From the NCBI RefSeq assembly GCF_030580995.1, contig NZ_JAUQSZ010000001.1, forward strand, positions 186,001-250,000: a stretch of 64,000 nt of DNA, given 5' to 3'. Below, piece after piece: positions 19,880-28,060 of this stretch. Below the pieces are notes generated by a model, which saw only the letters and a list, made by a program, of their open reading frames with translations, did not search any database and had not been told where the DNA came from. Each line of letters begins with the position of its first letter. Within the stretch, counting starts at the first letter, position 1. The stretch comes from Sphingomonas immobilis. GTDB taxonomy: Bacteria > Pseudomonadota > Alphaproteobacteria > Sphingomonadales > Sphingomonadaceae. Both the position numbers and the translations under genes were made by a program.

Positions 19880-20836
19880 TCACAATCGCGCCGCCACCTT
19901 GCCCTCGATCGCCTGCCAGATCAGCGCGGCCACGTCGGTGCCGTCGAATTTCTCGATCGCGACGATGCCGGTGGGGGAAGTCACGTTGATCTCGGTCAGC
20001 CATTTGCCGCCGATCACGTCGATGCCGACGAACAGCAGGCCGCGCTTCTTGAGTTCGGGGCCGAGCTCGGCGCAGATCGCCTTTTCCTCGGGGGTGAGCA
20101 CGGTCTGTTGCGCGGAGCCGCCGACCGCGAGGTTGGAGCGGATCTCGCCTTCGCCGGGCAGGCGGTTGATCGCGCCGGCGACCTCGCCGTCGACGAGCAC
20201 GATGCGCTTGTCGCCCTTCGCCACGTCGGGGAGGAAGGCCTGTACCATGTGCGGCTCGCGCCAGGTCATGTTGAACACTTCCATCAGCGCGGAGAGGTTG
20301 GCGCCGTCGCTGCCGACCTTGAAGATCGCCTTGCCACCGTTGCCGTGGAGCGGCTTGATGACGATCTCGCCGTGCTTGGCGAGGAAGGCGCGTGCTTCGT
20401 CGAGGCTGCGCGTGACGAGCGTCGGCGGCATGAAATGCGCGTAATCGAGCACGAACACCTTTTCCGGCGCGTTGCGGACGGAGGCCGGATCGTTGACGAT
20501 GAGCGTCTGGTGCGCGATCCGTTCGAGCAGGTGCGTGGCGGTGATGTAGCCGAGATCGAACGGCGGATCCTGCCGCATCAGCACGACGTCGGCCTCGTTG
20601 CCGAGATCGAGATTGACGGACTCGCCGAACGCGAAGTGATCGCCGGGGACGCGCTGCACCGTGACCGGGTGCGCCTTCGCCCAGACGCGGCCGTCCGAAT
20701 AGTTCAGATCCTCGGCAAGATAGTGGAACAGCCTGTGCCCGCGCGCCTGCGCCGAGAGCATCAGCGCGAAGGTCGAATCGCCGCCGATGTTGATACCATC
20801 GAGCGGGTCCATCTGGACGGCTATGGTGAGGGGCAT
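19880..20836 (-). CDS. gshB: Glutathione synthetase
   Basis: An ATP-grasp enzyme joining gamma-glutamylcysteine and glycine to make glutathione in the cytoplasm. It has 318 residues, the standard length. The N-terminus MPLTIAVQMDPLDGINIGGDSTFALMLSA is typical. The ATP-grasp signatures KPLHGNGGKAIFKV and FVGIDVIGGKWLTEINVTSPTGI are present. It lies downstream of yraN on the same strand, a common alphaproteobacterial neighbourhood, but separated by 215 nt of repeat-rich sequence. Confidence 0.97.
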   Translation of the reverse strand: MPLTIAVQMDPLDGINIGGDSTFALMLSAQARGHRLFHYLAEDLNYSDGRVWAKAHPVTVQRVPGDHFAFGESVNLDLGNEADVVLMRQDPPFDLGYITATHLLERIAHQTLIVNDPASVRNAPEKVFVLDYAHFMPPTLVTRSLDEARAFLAKHGEIVIKPLHGNGGKAIFKVGSDGANLSALMEVFNMTWREPHMVQAFLPDVAKGDKRIVLVDGEVAGAINRLPGEGEIRSNLAVGGSAQQTVLTPEEKAICAELGPELKKRGLLFVGIDVIGGKWLTEINVTSPTGIVAIEKFDGTDVAALIWQAIEGKVAARL

Positions 20837-20851
20837 TCGGGTTCAAACCTT

Positions 20852-20920
20852 CCGTTCGCCCTGAGCGAAGTCGAAGGGCGTGTGCTGGGCACGTGCTTCG
20901 ACTTCGCTCAGCACGAACGG
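20852..20920. repeat. Family A inverted repeat
   Basis: The arms CCGTTCGCCCTGAGCGAAG... and ...CTTCGCTCAGCACGAACGG pair over 25 nt with two mismatches around a ~19-nt spacer. It lies between yraN and gshB. The remaining 130 nt up to yraN is GC-rich with small hairpins (for example CGCGGC-AAA-GCCGCG near 20951) and no reading frame I can support. Confidence 0.9.
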
Positions 20921-21051
20921 GGATTTAGGGGCGCGGGCGCGCAAAGTCACGCCGCGGCAAAGCCGCGTCGTCCGTCGGGTTCGCTGCGCGACCCGCGGGC
21001 CGGGTAAGGCGCTGCGCCTTCGGCGCACCGGCACGTTGACGCGCCTGCGCC

Positions 21052-21444
21052 TCACCCGATCCAAGCGTTCTCGATATGCCGAGGAGTCGTGCCGGGCGCG
21101 AGCAGGATGACGTCGACGCGGATGTCGTCGCCCGGCCCGGCGTAGGTCGGCATCAGATATTCCGCCGCCGCCGCGACGCGGGCGAGGCGGCGTTCGTCGA
21201 TCGCGAAGTCGAGTTCGGCGGCGGTGCGCCGCGCCTTGACCTCGACGAAGGCGACGAGGGTGCCCTTGCGCGCGACGATATCGACCTCGCCGGCCGGCGT
21301 GCGCACGCGCCGGGCGAGGATGCGCCAGCCCTTGAGCCGCAGCCACCACCCCGCGATCCGCTCGCCGCGCCGGCCTGCGGCCTCGGCGGCCTGGCGTTTT
21401 GGCGAGGGGAGGGGTTTGGGGCGCTTCGGCCTCAAATGGCGCAT
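21052..21444 (-). CDS. YraN/UPF0102 family nuclease-like protein
   Basis: A 130-residue protein with the UPF0102 pattern: EAAGRRGERIAGWWLRLKGWRILARRVRTPAGEVDIVARKG then VAFVEVKARR. The acidic/lysine core (E-x..D-x..E-V-K) resembles a restriction-endonuclease-like active site. Its cellular role is unclear. It normally sits next to rsmI; here a toxin-antitoxin pair separates them, and its start lies 20 nt after the toxin stop. Confidence 0.92.
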   Translation of the reverse strand: MRHLRPKRPKPLPSPKRQAAEAAGRRGERIAGWWLRLKGWRILARRVRTPAGEVDIVARKGTLVAFVEVKARRTAAELDFAIDERRLARVAAAAEYLMPTYAGPGDDIRVDVILLAPGTTPRHIENAWIG

Positions 21445-21464
21445 GCAGGCTCAGGCATCAGGAT

Positions 21465-21749
21465 TCAGGAGGCGGACATATCACGAGCCGTATGCACGAC
21501 GTGGAGGATTTCCACGGCCTCGGGCAATACGCGGTAAAGGATCAGATAGGATCCATGGACGCGACGACGGATCGCCAAGTGTTCCAGCCGGTGCGCGAGC
21601 GGGAAACCGAGAGGCATGTCCAGGATGCTCTCCCCGGCGCTGACGATCTCATCGACGAAGGAGACTGCCCGCTGTGGATTGTCGGACCCGATATAGCGGC
21701 TGATGTCCCTGAGGTCGGATCGTGCGGCCTGCGTCCACACCGTCTTCAC
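21465..21749 (-). CDS. RelE/ParE-type toxin (second module)
   Basis: A 94-residue ParE/RelE-fold protein: KTVWTQAARSDLRDISRYIGSDNPQRAVSFVDEI, then MPLGFPLAHRLEHLAIRRRVHGSYLILYRVLPEAVEILHVVHTARD. The central Arg-rich strand and terminal HVVHTARD are typical of ParE. It starts at GTG with a 4-nt overlap of the antitoxin stop, the same arrangement as the module at 19.3-19.9 kb, but the two toxins are not close in sequence. Confidence 0.9.
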   Translation of the reverse strand: MKTVWTQAARSDLRDISRYIGSDNPQRAVSFVDEIVSAGESILDMPLGFPLAHRLEHLAIRRRVHGSYLILYRVLPEAVEILHVVHTARDMSAS

Positions 21750-22018
21750 GAAGCTGAGCGCCGATCATTCTCAAGCTGTTCGAGAAGCCATCCGCGCACC
21801 TCTTCGGAGGTATACACGCGGCCCGCTTCGGCATCGGCGATCCCGCGCTCCACCGCCGCCTCCAGCGTGGCGAAGTGGCGTTCGCGTTCCATCCAGCCGC
21901 GCATCGCCTCGCGGATGACTTCGCTGTTGGAGCCATAGCCGCCGCTCTCGACCTTGGCGCGGATGACGCGGACCATTTCGGCGGGGAGGGTGATGGAGAG
22001 TTTTTCGGCGGCTTGCAT
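21746..22018 (-). CDS. ParD-type antitoxin
   Basis: A 90-residue ribbon-helix-helix protein (KLSITLPAEMVRVIRAKVESGGYGSNSEVIREAMRGWMER), the ParD signature. The C-terminal half (AVERGIADAEAGRVYTSEEVRGWL) is the toxin-binding part. I chose ATG 22018, which has GAGGTG about 8 nt upstream; a GTG at 22027 overlaps that motif. Palindromes at 22034-22071 just upstream are likely operators for autorepression. Confidence 0.9.
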   Translation of the reverse strand: MQAAEKLSITLPAEMVRVIRAKVESGGYGSNSEVIREAMRGWMERERHFATLEAAVERGIADAEAGRVYTSEEVRGWLLEQLENDRRSAS

Positions 22019-22033
22019 GATCGGCACCTCAAT

Positions 22034-22071
22034 GAGAGTAGTATAAAATACTACTTCATCCGCCTACTCTC
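22034..22071. promoter_or_regulatory. Probable ParD operator/promoter region
   Basis: A perfect palindrome AGTAGTAT-AAA-ATACTACT (22037-22055) is nested in a wider pair, GAGAGTAG (22034-22041) and CTACTCTC (22064-22071). It lies 16-53 nt upstream of the parD-like ATG and touches the rsmI stop. It is conspicuously AT-richer than its surroundings, as expected for an autoregulated toxin-antitoxin promoter. Confidence 0.65.
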
Positions 22072-22906
22072 AACCCTTCATCTCCAGCGCGCGGGCATAG
22101 AGCGCCTTGCGGTCGAGGCCGAGTTTCTTGGCGACCTCACTTGCCGCCTGTCCGGTCGAGAGGCGGGTGAGGGCTTCGGCGAGCGCAGTGTCGGCGTCGG
22201 CGTCGCTGGCCGCTTCGGGGTCGCCGGGGGGCGCCACCACGACCACGATCTCGCCTTTGGGCGGGGCGTCGGCGTAGCGGGCGGCGAGCGACGTCAGCGT
22301 GCCCGTCACCGCTTCCTCGAAACGCTTGGTGATCTCGCGCGTCACCGCCGCCTCGCGGTCTCCCAGTCCTTCCGCGAGCGCGGCCAGCGTCGCGGCGAGG
22401 CGCGGGCCGGATTCGTAGAGCACCAGCGTCGCGCGGATGCCCGCCACTTCGGCGATGGCGGCGGCGCGCGCTCCCGCCTTGGGCGGCAGGAAGCCGACGA
22501 ACAGGAAACGGTCGGTCGGCAGACCCGCCAGCGTCAACGCCGCCACCGCCGCGCAGGGTCCGGGAATCGTCACCACCAGATGCCCTGCCGCGCGCGCATC
22601 GCGGACGAGTTTGAAGCCGGGGTCCGAGATGAGCGGCGTGCCGGCGTCCGACACCAGCGCCACCGCCTCGGTCGCCATGCGCGCGATCAGGCCCGGTCGC
22701 ACGCCCTCCGCATTGTGATCGTGATAGGGTGTCATCGGTCGCTTGATGCCGATATGGCGGAGCAGCCCGGCCGTCACCCGCGAGTCCTCGACCGCGATGA
22801 CGCCGGCGTGGGAGAGGATGTGCGCGGCGCGCGGCGAGAGATCGCCGAGATTGCCGATCGGGGTTGCGACGATATAGAGGCCGGGCGCGAGATCGGTTTC
22901 GTTCAT
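22070..22906 (-). CDS. rsmI: 16S rRNA (cytidine1402-2'-O)-methyltransferase RsmI
   Basis: An S-adenosylmethionine-dependent enzyme of the tetrapyrrole-methylase fold that 2'-O-methylates C1402 in the ribosomal P site. It has 278 residues, with the family motifs LYIVATPIGNLGDLSPRA, VAVEDSR and LVSDAGTPLISDPG, and a C-terminal helix-turn-helix-like tail (STGQAASEVAKKLGLDRKALYARAL). Its ATG faces the lipoprotein gene at 22918 with 11 nt between the start codons, so the two promoters must overlap the opposing coding sequences. Confidence 0.96.
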   Translation of the reverse strand: MNETDLAPGLYIVATPIGNLGDLSPRAAHILSHAGVIAVEDSRVTAGLLRHIGIKRPMTPYHDHNAEGVRPGLIARMATEAVALVSDAGTPLISDPGFKLVRDARAAGHLVVTIPGPCAAVAALTLAGLPTDRFLFVGFLPPKAGARAAAIAEVAGIRATLVLYESGPRLAATLAALAEGLGDREAAVTREITKRFEEAVTGTLTSLAARYADAPPKGEIVVVVAPPGDPEAASDADADTALAEALTRLSTGQAASEVAKKLGLDRKALYARALEMKG

Positions 22907-22917
22907 TGGAGAGGTTC

Positions 22918-24111
22918 ATGGCAGACGCCGCATCGATACCGCAACCAGGCATCCTGGGGGGCAGGGGGTTGCGCCGGGCTTTCGTCGTTCTTGGCGCGCT
23001 GTTTCTCGCGGGCTGCGACACGGTCGTGCCGCGTGGCCCTGCGCCGCCGCCGCCCCCTCCGCGCATCACCCAGCCGCAGGTCGAGCCGGGTATTCCGACC
23101 GATACCGAGCGCCACCGCGTCGCGCTGCTGGTGCCGCTGTCGGGCCCGAATGCGGGCGTGGGGCAAAGCCTCGCCAATGCGACGCAGCTCGCCCTGCTCG
23201 ATTCGCGCAGCGAGCGCGTGCGCATCACCACCTATGACACCGCGACCGGCGCGTCGGCTGCGGCGCAGCGCGCGATCGCGGACGGCAACCGGCTGATCCT
23301 GGGGCCGCTGCTCGGCGAGGACGTGCGCGCGGTGACGCCGATCGCGCGCGCGGCGCGCGTGCCGGTGGTGTCCTTCTCGAACGATACCGCCGCCGTCGGG
23401 CAGGGCGCGTATCTGATGGGCTATGCGCCGGGCCAGTCGATCCAGCGCGTGGTCGATTATGCCAAGGCGCAGGGCATCACGAGCTTCGCGGGGCTGATCC
23501 CCAACGGCACCTACGGCGAGCGCGCCTCGACCGCGTACCTTCGCGCGGTGGAGAATGCGCGCGGGCAGGTGGTTTCGCTGCAGACCTATCAGCGCGTGCC
23601 GGGATCGATCACGGCGGCGCTGACGCGCATGGCGAAGGATTCGCCCTATCAGGCGCTGCTGATCGCCGATGGCGGCAATACCGCCGCCAATGCGGTGCCG
23701 GTGATGCGGCGGATCGGCAATGGCGGGGCGCGCGTGCTCGGCACCGAATTGTGGAATTCGGAGAGCGCGATCGCCACCAAACCGGCGCTGAACGGCGCGT
23801 GGTTCGCCAGCGTTTCGGACAATCTGTATCGCCAGTACGCCGCCAAATACCGCGCGCGCTTCGGCGCGGCACCGTTCCGGCTGTCGAGCCTCGGCTATGA
23901 CGCGGTGCTGCTGACGATCCGCATCGCGCGCGACTGGCGGGTGGGGACGCCATTCCCGGAGGAGCGGCTGCACGATCGCGGCGGCTTCGCGGGCATCGAC
24001 GGCGCGTTCCGCTTCCGCGGCGACGGCATTGCGGAGCGGGCGCTGGAGGTGCAGGAGATACGGGGCGGAACGACGGTGACGGTGTCGGCGGCGCCGACGG
24101 GGTTCGAGTAA
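22918..24111 (+). CDS. LppC-like penicillin-binding-protein activator lipoprotein
   Basis: A 397-residue lipoprotein with a lipobox (FLAGC) placing the lipid anchor at Cys33 after a longer than usual n-region. A Pro-rich linker leads to a periplasmic-binding-protein-like domain (HRVALLVPLSGPNAGVGQSLANATQLALLD), as in LpoA/LppC proteins that activate PBP1a from the outer membrane. The alphaproteobacterial version lacks the N-terminal TPR domain. Divergent from rsmI, the same neighbourhood as in many proteobacteria (yraM/lpoA beside yraL/rsmI and yraN), which supports the call. Confidence 0.88.
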   Translation: MADAASIPQPGILGGRGLRRAFVVLGALFLAGCDTVVPRGPAPPPPPPRITQPQVEPGIPTDTERHRVALLVPLSGPNAGVGQSLANATQLALLDSRSERVRITTYDTATGASAAAQRAIADGNRLILGPLLGEDVRAVTPIARAARVPVVSFSNDTAAVGQGAYLMGYAPGQSIQRVVDYAKAQGITSFAGLIPNGTYGERASTAYLRAVENARGQVVSLQTYQRVPGSITAALTRMAKDSPYQALLIADGGNTAANAVPVMRRIGNGGARVLGTELWNSESAIATKPALNGAWFASVSDNLYRQYAAKYRARFGAAPFRLSSLGYDAVLLTIRIARDWRVGTPFPEERLHDRGGFAGIDGAFRFRGDGIAERALEVQEIRGGTTVTVSAAPTGFE

Positions 24112-24116
24112 CCTGA

Positions 24117-24204
24117 CGTCGCCCCGGCGGAGGCCGGGGCCGCCGAGTTTGTGGCACTGCCTTCGCCACGCAACCTAGCGGCCCCGGCCTCCGCCGGGGC
24201 GACG
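24117..24204. repeat. Family B inverted repeat
   Basis: The left arm CGTCGCCCCGGCGGAGGCC and right arm GGCCTCCGCCGGGGCGACG are perfect reverse complements, extending inward a few bases. It sits between the convergent lppC-like and hemW genes and ends 5 nt before the hemW stop, so it could act as a shared bidirectional terminator. It is the closest copy to 17182-17269. Confidence 0.9.
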
Positions 24205-24208
24205 GGAA

Positions 24209-25375
24209 TTAGCGAACCACCTCAGGCAGGATCGCATCCAGCAGGAGCATCCCGCTATCCGCGACTGCGAGGTGGTCGCCGTCGCGGGTGAGCAGGCCCT
24301 GCGCGGCGAGGCGGGTGGTGGCGGCTTCATCGATCAGGTCGGCGACCGGCGCTTCGCCCAGCGTCGAGATGCGCGACAGGTCCACGCCCTCACGCAACCG
24401 CAGCCCCATCAGCAGCACCTCCTTCGCGCGCTCCGCCGGGGTAAGTGTTTCCTCGATCTGCGCGCCGTGGCCGTTGCGCTCCACCGCCGTGATCCAGTTC
24501 TCGGGTTTCTTGTGGCGCGCCGTCGCGAGGCCGCCGCGCCTGCCATGCGCGCCCGGGCCGACGCCGGCGTAATCCTGGTAGCGCCAGTAGACGAGGTTGT
24601 GGCGGCTCTCCGCGCCCGGCCGCGCGTGGTTGGAGATTTCGTAGGCCGGCAGCCCCGCGCGCGCGGTCGTCTCGCGGGTCAGTTCGAACAGGTCGGCGGC
24701 ATAGTCGGGATCGGGCAGGGTGAGCCGCCCCTCGCGCTCCTCGGTGGCGAAGCGCGTGCCCTGCTCGACGGTGAGTTGGTAGAGCGAGAGATGCTCGGTG
24801 CCGAACGACAGCGCGCGGGTGAGTTCGCCGTGCCAGTCGGCGAGGCTCTGGCCGGGGCGGGCGTAGATCAGGTCGAAGCTGACGCGATCAAAGCACGCCT
24901 GCGCGGTGTCGAGCGCGGCCAGCCCCTCGGCGACGCCATGCGCGCGGCCGAGGAAGCGCAAGGCCTCGTCATCGAGCGCCTGCAGGCCGAGCGAAACGCG
25001 GTTGACGCCTGCCGCGGCGATGTCCGCGAAACGTGCCGCTTCGACGGAACTGGGATTGGCCTCCAGCGTGATCTCGATATCGTCGGTCGGCGCCCAGGCT
25101 TCGGTTGCCGCTGCGATCACTGCCGCGACCGTCTCGGGCGGCATCAGCGAGGGCGTTCCGCCGCCGAAGAAGATCGAGCCCAGTTGCCGGTCGGGCAAGG
25201 CCGCCGCCTCATAGGCGAGATCGGCGAGCAGCGCCGCCCGCCACGCGGCCTGATCGACGCTCTCGCGAACATGGCTGTTGAAATCGCAATAGGGGCATTT
25301 CGAGACGCAGAACGGCCAGTGGACGTAGAGCGCTAGCGGGGGGAGGGCTAGCGGTGGAGGTGAGGACGCATACAT
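24209..25375 (-). CDS. hemW: Radical SAM heme chaperone HemW
   Basis: A coproporphyrinogen-III-oxidase-like radical SAM protein thought to deliver heme rather than oxidise coproporphyrinogen. It has 388 residues. The iron-sulfur cluster motif is Cys23-x3-Cys27-x2-Cys30 (CVSKCPYC), followed by FFGGGTPSLMPPETV and the ITLEANPSS segment. The cluster motif lacks the fourth nearby Cys of true HemN, which supports HemW. It is divergent from the CAP-domain lipoprotein. Confidence 0.93.
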   Translation of the reverse strand: MYASSPPPLALPPLALYVHWPFCVSKCPYCDFNSHVRESVDQAAWRAALLADLAYEAAALPDRQLGSIFFGGGTPSLMPPETVAAVIAAATEAWAPTDDIEITLEANPSSVEAARFADIAAAGVNRVSLGLQALDDEALRFLGRAHGVAEGLAALDTAQACFDRVSFDLIYARPGQSLADWHGELTRALSFGTEHLSLYQLTVEQGTRFATEEREGRLTLPDPDYAADLFELTRETTARAGLPAYEISNHARPGAESRHNLVYWRYQDYAGVGPGAHGRRGGLATARHKKPENWITAVERNGHGAQIEETLTPAERAKEVLLMGLRLREGVDLSRISTLGEAPVADLIDEAATTRLAAQGLLTRDGDHLAVADSGMLLLDAILPEVVR

Positions 25376-25415
25376 GATGCGGGCGGCTATGCGCCGCGTG
25401 GCGGAGCTAGGGAAG

Positions 25416-25988
25416 ATGCGGATACTGTTCTTGGCGCTCCTGTTGCTCGGTTGTACGCCCGCGCCGACCGAACCCGCGCCACGGGTGATGCCGCCGCTGC
25501 GATCCGTCGAGCTGCGGACGAGCGACAGGCCCGCGCCGCGCGGAGCCAGCCTGCTGCAACGGGCGATGCTGAGCGCCCATGCCGCCGCGCGCGCCGAGGT
25601 CGGCCTGCCCCCGCTTGCGTGGGACGATACGCTGGCCGATCACGCGCTCGCCTATGCCTGCACGCTCGCCGCCGAACACCGCTTCGAACATGCCCACCAG
25701 CCGATGGGGCCGTCGCGCGAGGGCGAAAACCTCTGGACGGGCACGCGCGACGCCTATCGCTATGACGAGATGGTCGGCAGCTTCGTGGCGGAGAAACGGA
25801 TGTTCGTGAACCGCCCGACCCCGTACTTCAGCACGAGCGGGCAGTGGCAGGATGTCGCGCATTACACGCAGATCGTGTGGCGCGGCACGACGCGCGTCGG
25901 TTGCGCACTCGCCAGCAACGACCGCGACGATACGCTCGTCTGTCGCTACAGCCCGGCCGGAAACGTGGTGGGGCAGGCGGCTTTCTAA
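25416..25988 (+). CDS. CAP/SCP-domain lipoprotein
   Basis: A 190-residue protein with a lipoprotein signal (MRILFLALLLLGC, lipid Cys13). A CAP domain follows: LSAHAAARAEVGLPPLAWDDTLADHALAYA, HRFEHAHQPMGPSREGENLW and VAHYTQIVWRGTTRVGCALAS. It carries the conserved His/Glu cavity residues and two Cys near the end. Its function is unclear; secreted CAP proteins bind lipids or cations. An upstream in-frame ATG at 25374 exists but would overlap the hemW start and bury the signal. The stop overlaps the convergent cupin gene by 4 nt. Confidence 0.87.
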   Translation: MRILFLALLLLGCTPAPTEPAPRVMPPLRSVELRTSDRPAPRGASLLQRAMLSAHAAARAEVGLPPLAWDDTLADHALAYACTLAAEHRFEHAHQPMGPSREGENLWTGTRDAYRYDEMVGSFVAEKRMFVNRPTPYFSTSGQWQDVAHYTQIVWRGTTRVGCALASNDRDDTLVCRYSPAGNVVGQAAF

Positions 25989-26434
25989 CGATATTCCTCG
26001 CCGGTCTTGGTCGTGTAGCGACCGTCCGCCCTCCACAGCATGTCGATATCCGAATAGCCGCCGCCCGTGTCCGGCCCCGCGCCGACCGCGATGAAGACGC
26101 AGTCCTCCGCGCTGCGATTGACTAGGACATGGCCGTTGCGCACGCCGCCGGGGAAGCTCGCGCAGTCGCCGGGGCGCATCGGATATTCGCCGTCGTCGTC
26201 GATCAGCACCGCCGCGCCCGACAGCATCACGACGAACTCGTCCTCCGCCGCGTGCCAGTGGCGTTGCGACGATTGCGCGCCGGGCTTCAGCGTGACCTGA
26301 CTGACGCCCATGTGCGTGAGGCCCGAGGGCGGGCCGAGGCGGCGATACCAGCGGCCCGCGACGACATGCGCGAATTGCGGCGGGTAGTCGGTGAGATTGA
26401 CCTGCGGGATTGTATCGAGATCGAGCTTGGGCAA
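25985..26434 (-). CDS. Single-domain cupin protein
   Basis: A 149-residue protein with one cupin barrel. Motif 1 is RHWHAAEDEFVVMLSG, with two His and Glu as metal ligands, and motif 2 is MRPGDCASFPGGVRNGHVLVN. It resembles cupins of unknown substrate in alphaproteobacteria. It starts 11 nt from the divergent dapE ATG. Confidence 0.87.
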   Translation of the reverse strand: MPKLDLDTIPQVNLTDYPPQFAHVVAGRWYRRLGPPSGLTHMGVSQVTLKPGAQSSQRHWHAAEDEFVVMLSGAAVLIDDDGEYPMRPGDCASFPGGVRNGHVLVNRSAEDCVFIAVGAGPDTGGGYSDIDMLWRADGRYTTKTGEEYR

Positions 26435-26445
26435 TGCCGCCTCCC

Positions 26446-27582
26446 ATGACTGACACAGCGAACCTGCCCCAGATCCTCGGCCTCACCAAGGCGCTGATCG
26501 CGTGCGAGAGCGTGACGCCCGCGCGCGGTGCCGTGTTCGACGTGCTGGAGCAAGCGCTGGTCGAGCGCGGTTTCACCGTCGAACGCTTCGTGGAGGGCGA
26601 GGCGCCGGACGGGCCGGTCGAGAATCTGCTGGCGACGCGCGGGGGGCAGGGCCAGCATTTCGCCTTCGCGGGGCATCTTGATGTCGTGCCGCCGGGCGCG
26701 GGCTGGGCGAGCGACGCCTTCGTGCCCGAGAAGCGCGGCGGGCTGCTCCACGGGCGCGGCGCGGTCGACATGAAGGGGGCGATCGCCGCCTTCGTCGCGG
26801 CGATCCCCGACGAGCCGACGATCCCGCTCAGCCTGATCATCACCGGCGACGAGGAAGGCCCGGCGACCTACGGCACCAAGGCGCTGATGCAGCGTATGGC
26901 CGAACGCGGGGTGCGGCCCGACCTGTGCCTCGTCGGCGAGCCCACCTCGGTCGCGCGGCTGGGCGACATGATCAAGATCGGGCGGCGCGGATCGGTCAAT
27001 ATCTGGATCGAGGTGACGGGCAGGCAGGGCCATGTCGGCTATCCGCATCTTGCCGACAATCCGATCCCCAAGCTGGTGGCGATGCTGGCCGAGATCGACG
27101 CGGTCGTGCTGGACGAGGGAAATGACTGGTTTCAGGCGTCCAACATCGAGGCGACCGACATCACGGTGGGCAACCCCGCGACCAACGTGATTCCGGGGCA
27201 CGCCTCCGCAAGGCTCTCGATACGCTTCAACGACCTGCATACGGGCGCTGATCTGGTCGAGCGGATGCGGGGCATCGTCGCGCGCCACGACCCGACCGCG
27301 ACGCTGACCGCGCGCATCTCGGGCGAGGCGTTCCTGACGCGGCCAGGGGCGTTCTCGACGCTGATCGGCGACGCGATCGCGGCGCGGCTCGGGCTGCGGC
27401 CGGAATTGTCGACAACGGGCGGCACGTCGGACGCGCGCTTCCTCTCGGCGCTGTGCCCGGTGGTCGAGTTCGGCCTGTGCAACGCGACGATGCACAAGCT
27501 CGACGAGGCGGTGGCGGTGGCCGATCTGCCCGCGCTTGCCGGGGTCTATGCGGAGATCATCGCGCGGATCGCGCAGCTTTAG
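26446..27582 (+). CDS. dapE: Succinyl-diaminopimelate desuccinylase
   Basis: An M20-family zinc enzyme that releases succinate from N-succinyl-LL-diaminopimelate in lysine and peptidoglycan synthesis. It has 378 residues, the typical size. The metal and catalytic motifs are HLDVVPPG (His77, Asp79), GRGAVDMKG and TGDEEGPA, and the C-terminal STTGGTSDARFL motif matches DapE. I chose ATG 26446, where the conserved sequence begins; earlier in-frame starts would run into the divergent cupin gene. Confidence 0.95.
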   Translation: MTDTANLPQILGLTKALIACESVTPARGAVFDVLEQALVERGFTVERFVEGEAPDGPVENLLATRGGQGQHFAFAGHLDVVPPGAGWASDAFVPEKRGGLLHGRGAVDMKGAIAAFVAAIPDEPTIPLSLIITGDEEGPATYGTKALMQRMAERGVRPDLCLVGEPTSVARLGDMIKIGRRGSVNIWIEVTGRQGHVGYPHLADNPIPKLVAMLAEIDAVVLDEGNDWFQASNIEATDITVGNPATNVIPGHASARLSIRFNDLHTGADLVERMRGIVARHDPTATLTARISGEAFLTRPGAFSTLIGDAIAARLGLRPELSTTGGTSDARFLSALCPVVEFGLCNATMHKLDEAVAVADLPALAGVYAEIIARIAQL

Positions 27583-27974
27583 GCCTTCTTTCGCAGCGCC
27601 GCGTCGAGGCTCCACGCACCGCCGCCGGCGGCCGCCAGATACAGGAAGATGAAGCAGAACAGCACCGCGGCCTCGCCCATGTTGACGGCGGGCCAGAAGC
27701 TGACCGGGGCGTGCGCGATGAAATAGGCGAAGGCCATCTGTCCCGCGCAGACGAACGCCGCGACGCGGGTGAACAGTCCGAGCGCCAGCAACGTACCGCC
27801 GGCCACCTCGATCAGCGCCGCTACCATCAGCATCGCAGGCAGCGGATCGGGCGCGCCCGGCTGCGGCACGGGGAAGTGAAACAGCTTCATCAACCCGTGT
27901 TCCATAAACAACAGCGCCGCGACGATACGCAGGACACTCAGGAACTGCGGGCTCCAGCGCGAAAGAAAGGTCAT
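27579..27974 (-). CDS. DoxX family membrane protein
   Basis: A 131-residue protein with four hydrophobic segments and the DoxX pattern: LSVLRIVAALLFMEHGLMKLFHFP, AALIEVAGGTLLALGLFTRVAAFVCAGQMAFAYFIAHAP. The family includes membrane subunits and redox-linked proteins, mostly uncharacterised. Its stop overlaps the dapE stop by 4 nt in a convergent pair. Confidence 0.9.
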   Translation of the reverse strand: MTFLSRWSPQFLSVLRIVAALLFMEHGLMKLFHFPVPQPGAPDPLPAMLMVAALIEVAGGTLLALGLFTRVAAFVCAGQMAFAYFIAHAPVSFWPAVNMGEAAVLFCFIFLYLAAAGGGAWSLDAALRKKA

Positions 27975-28060
27975 TCCCGTCTCCTCTACAGTGGCTGGAA
28001 GGTAGGGCGGATGGCGTTCGCGCGGAAGGCGCGGTCCGGCAACGGACCGTTTCGGCCCCG

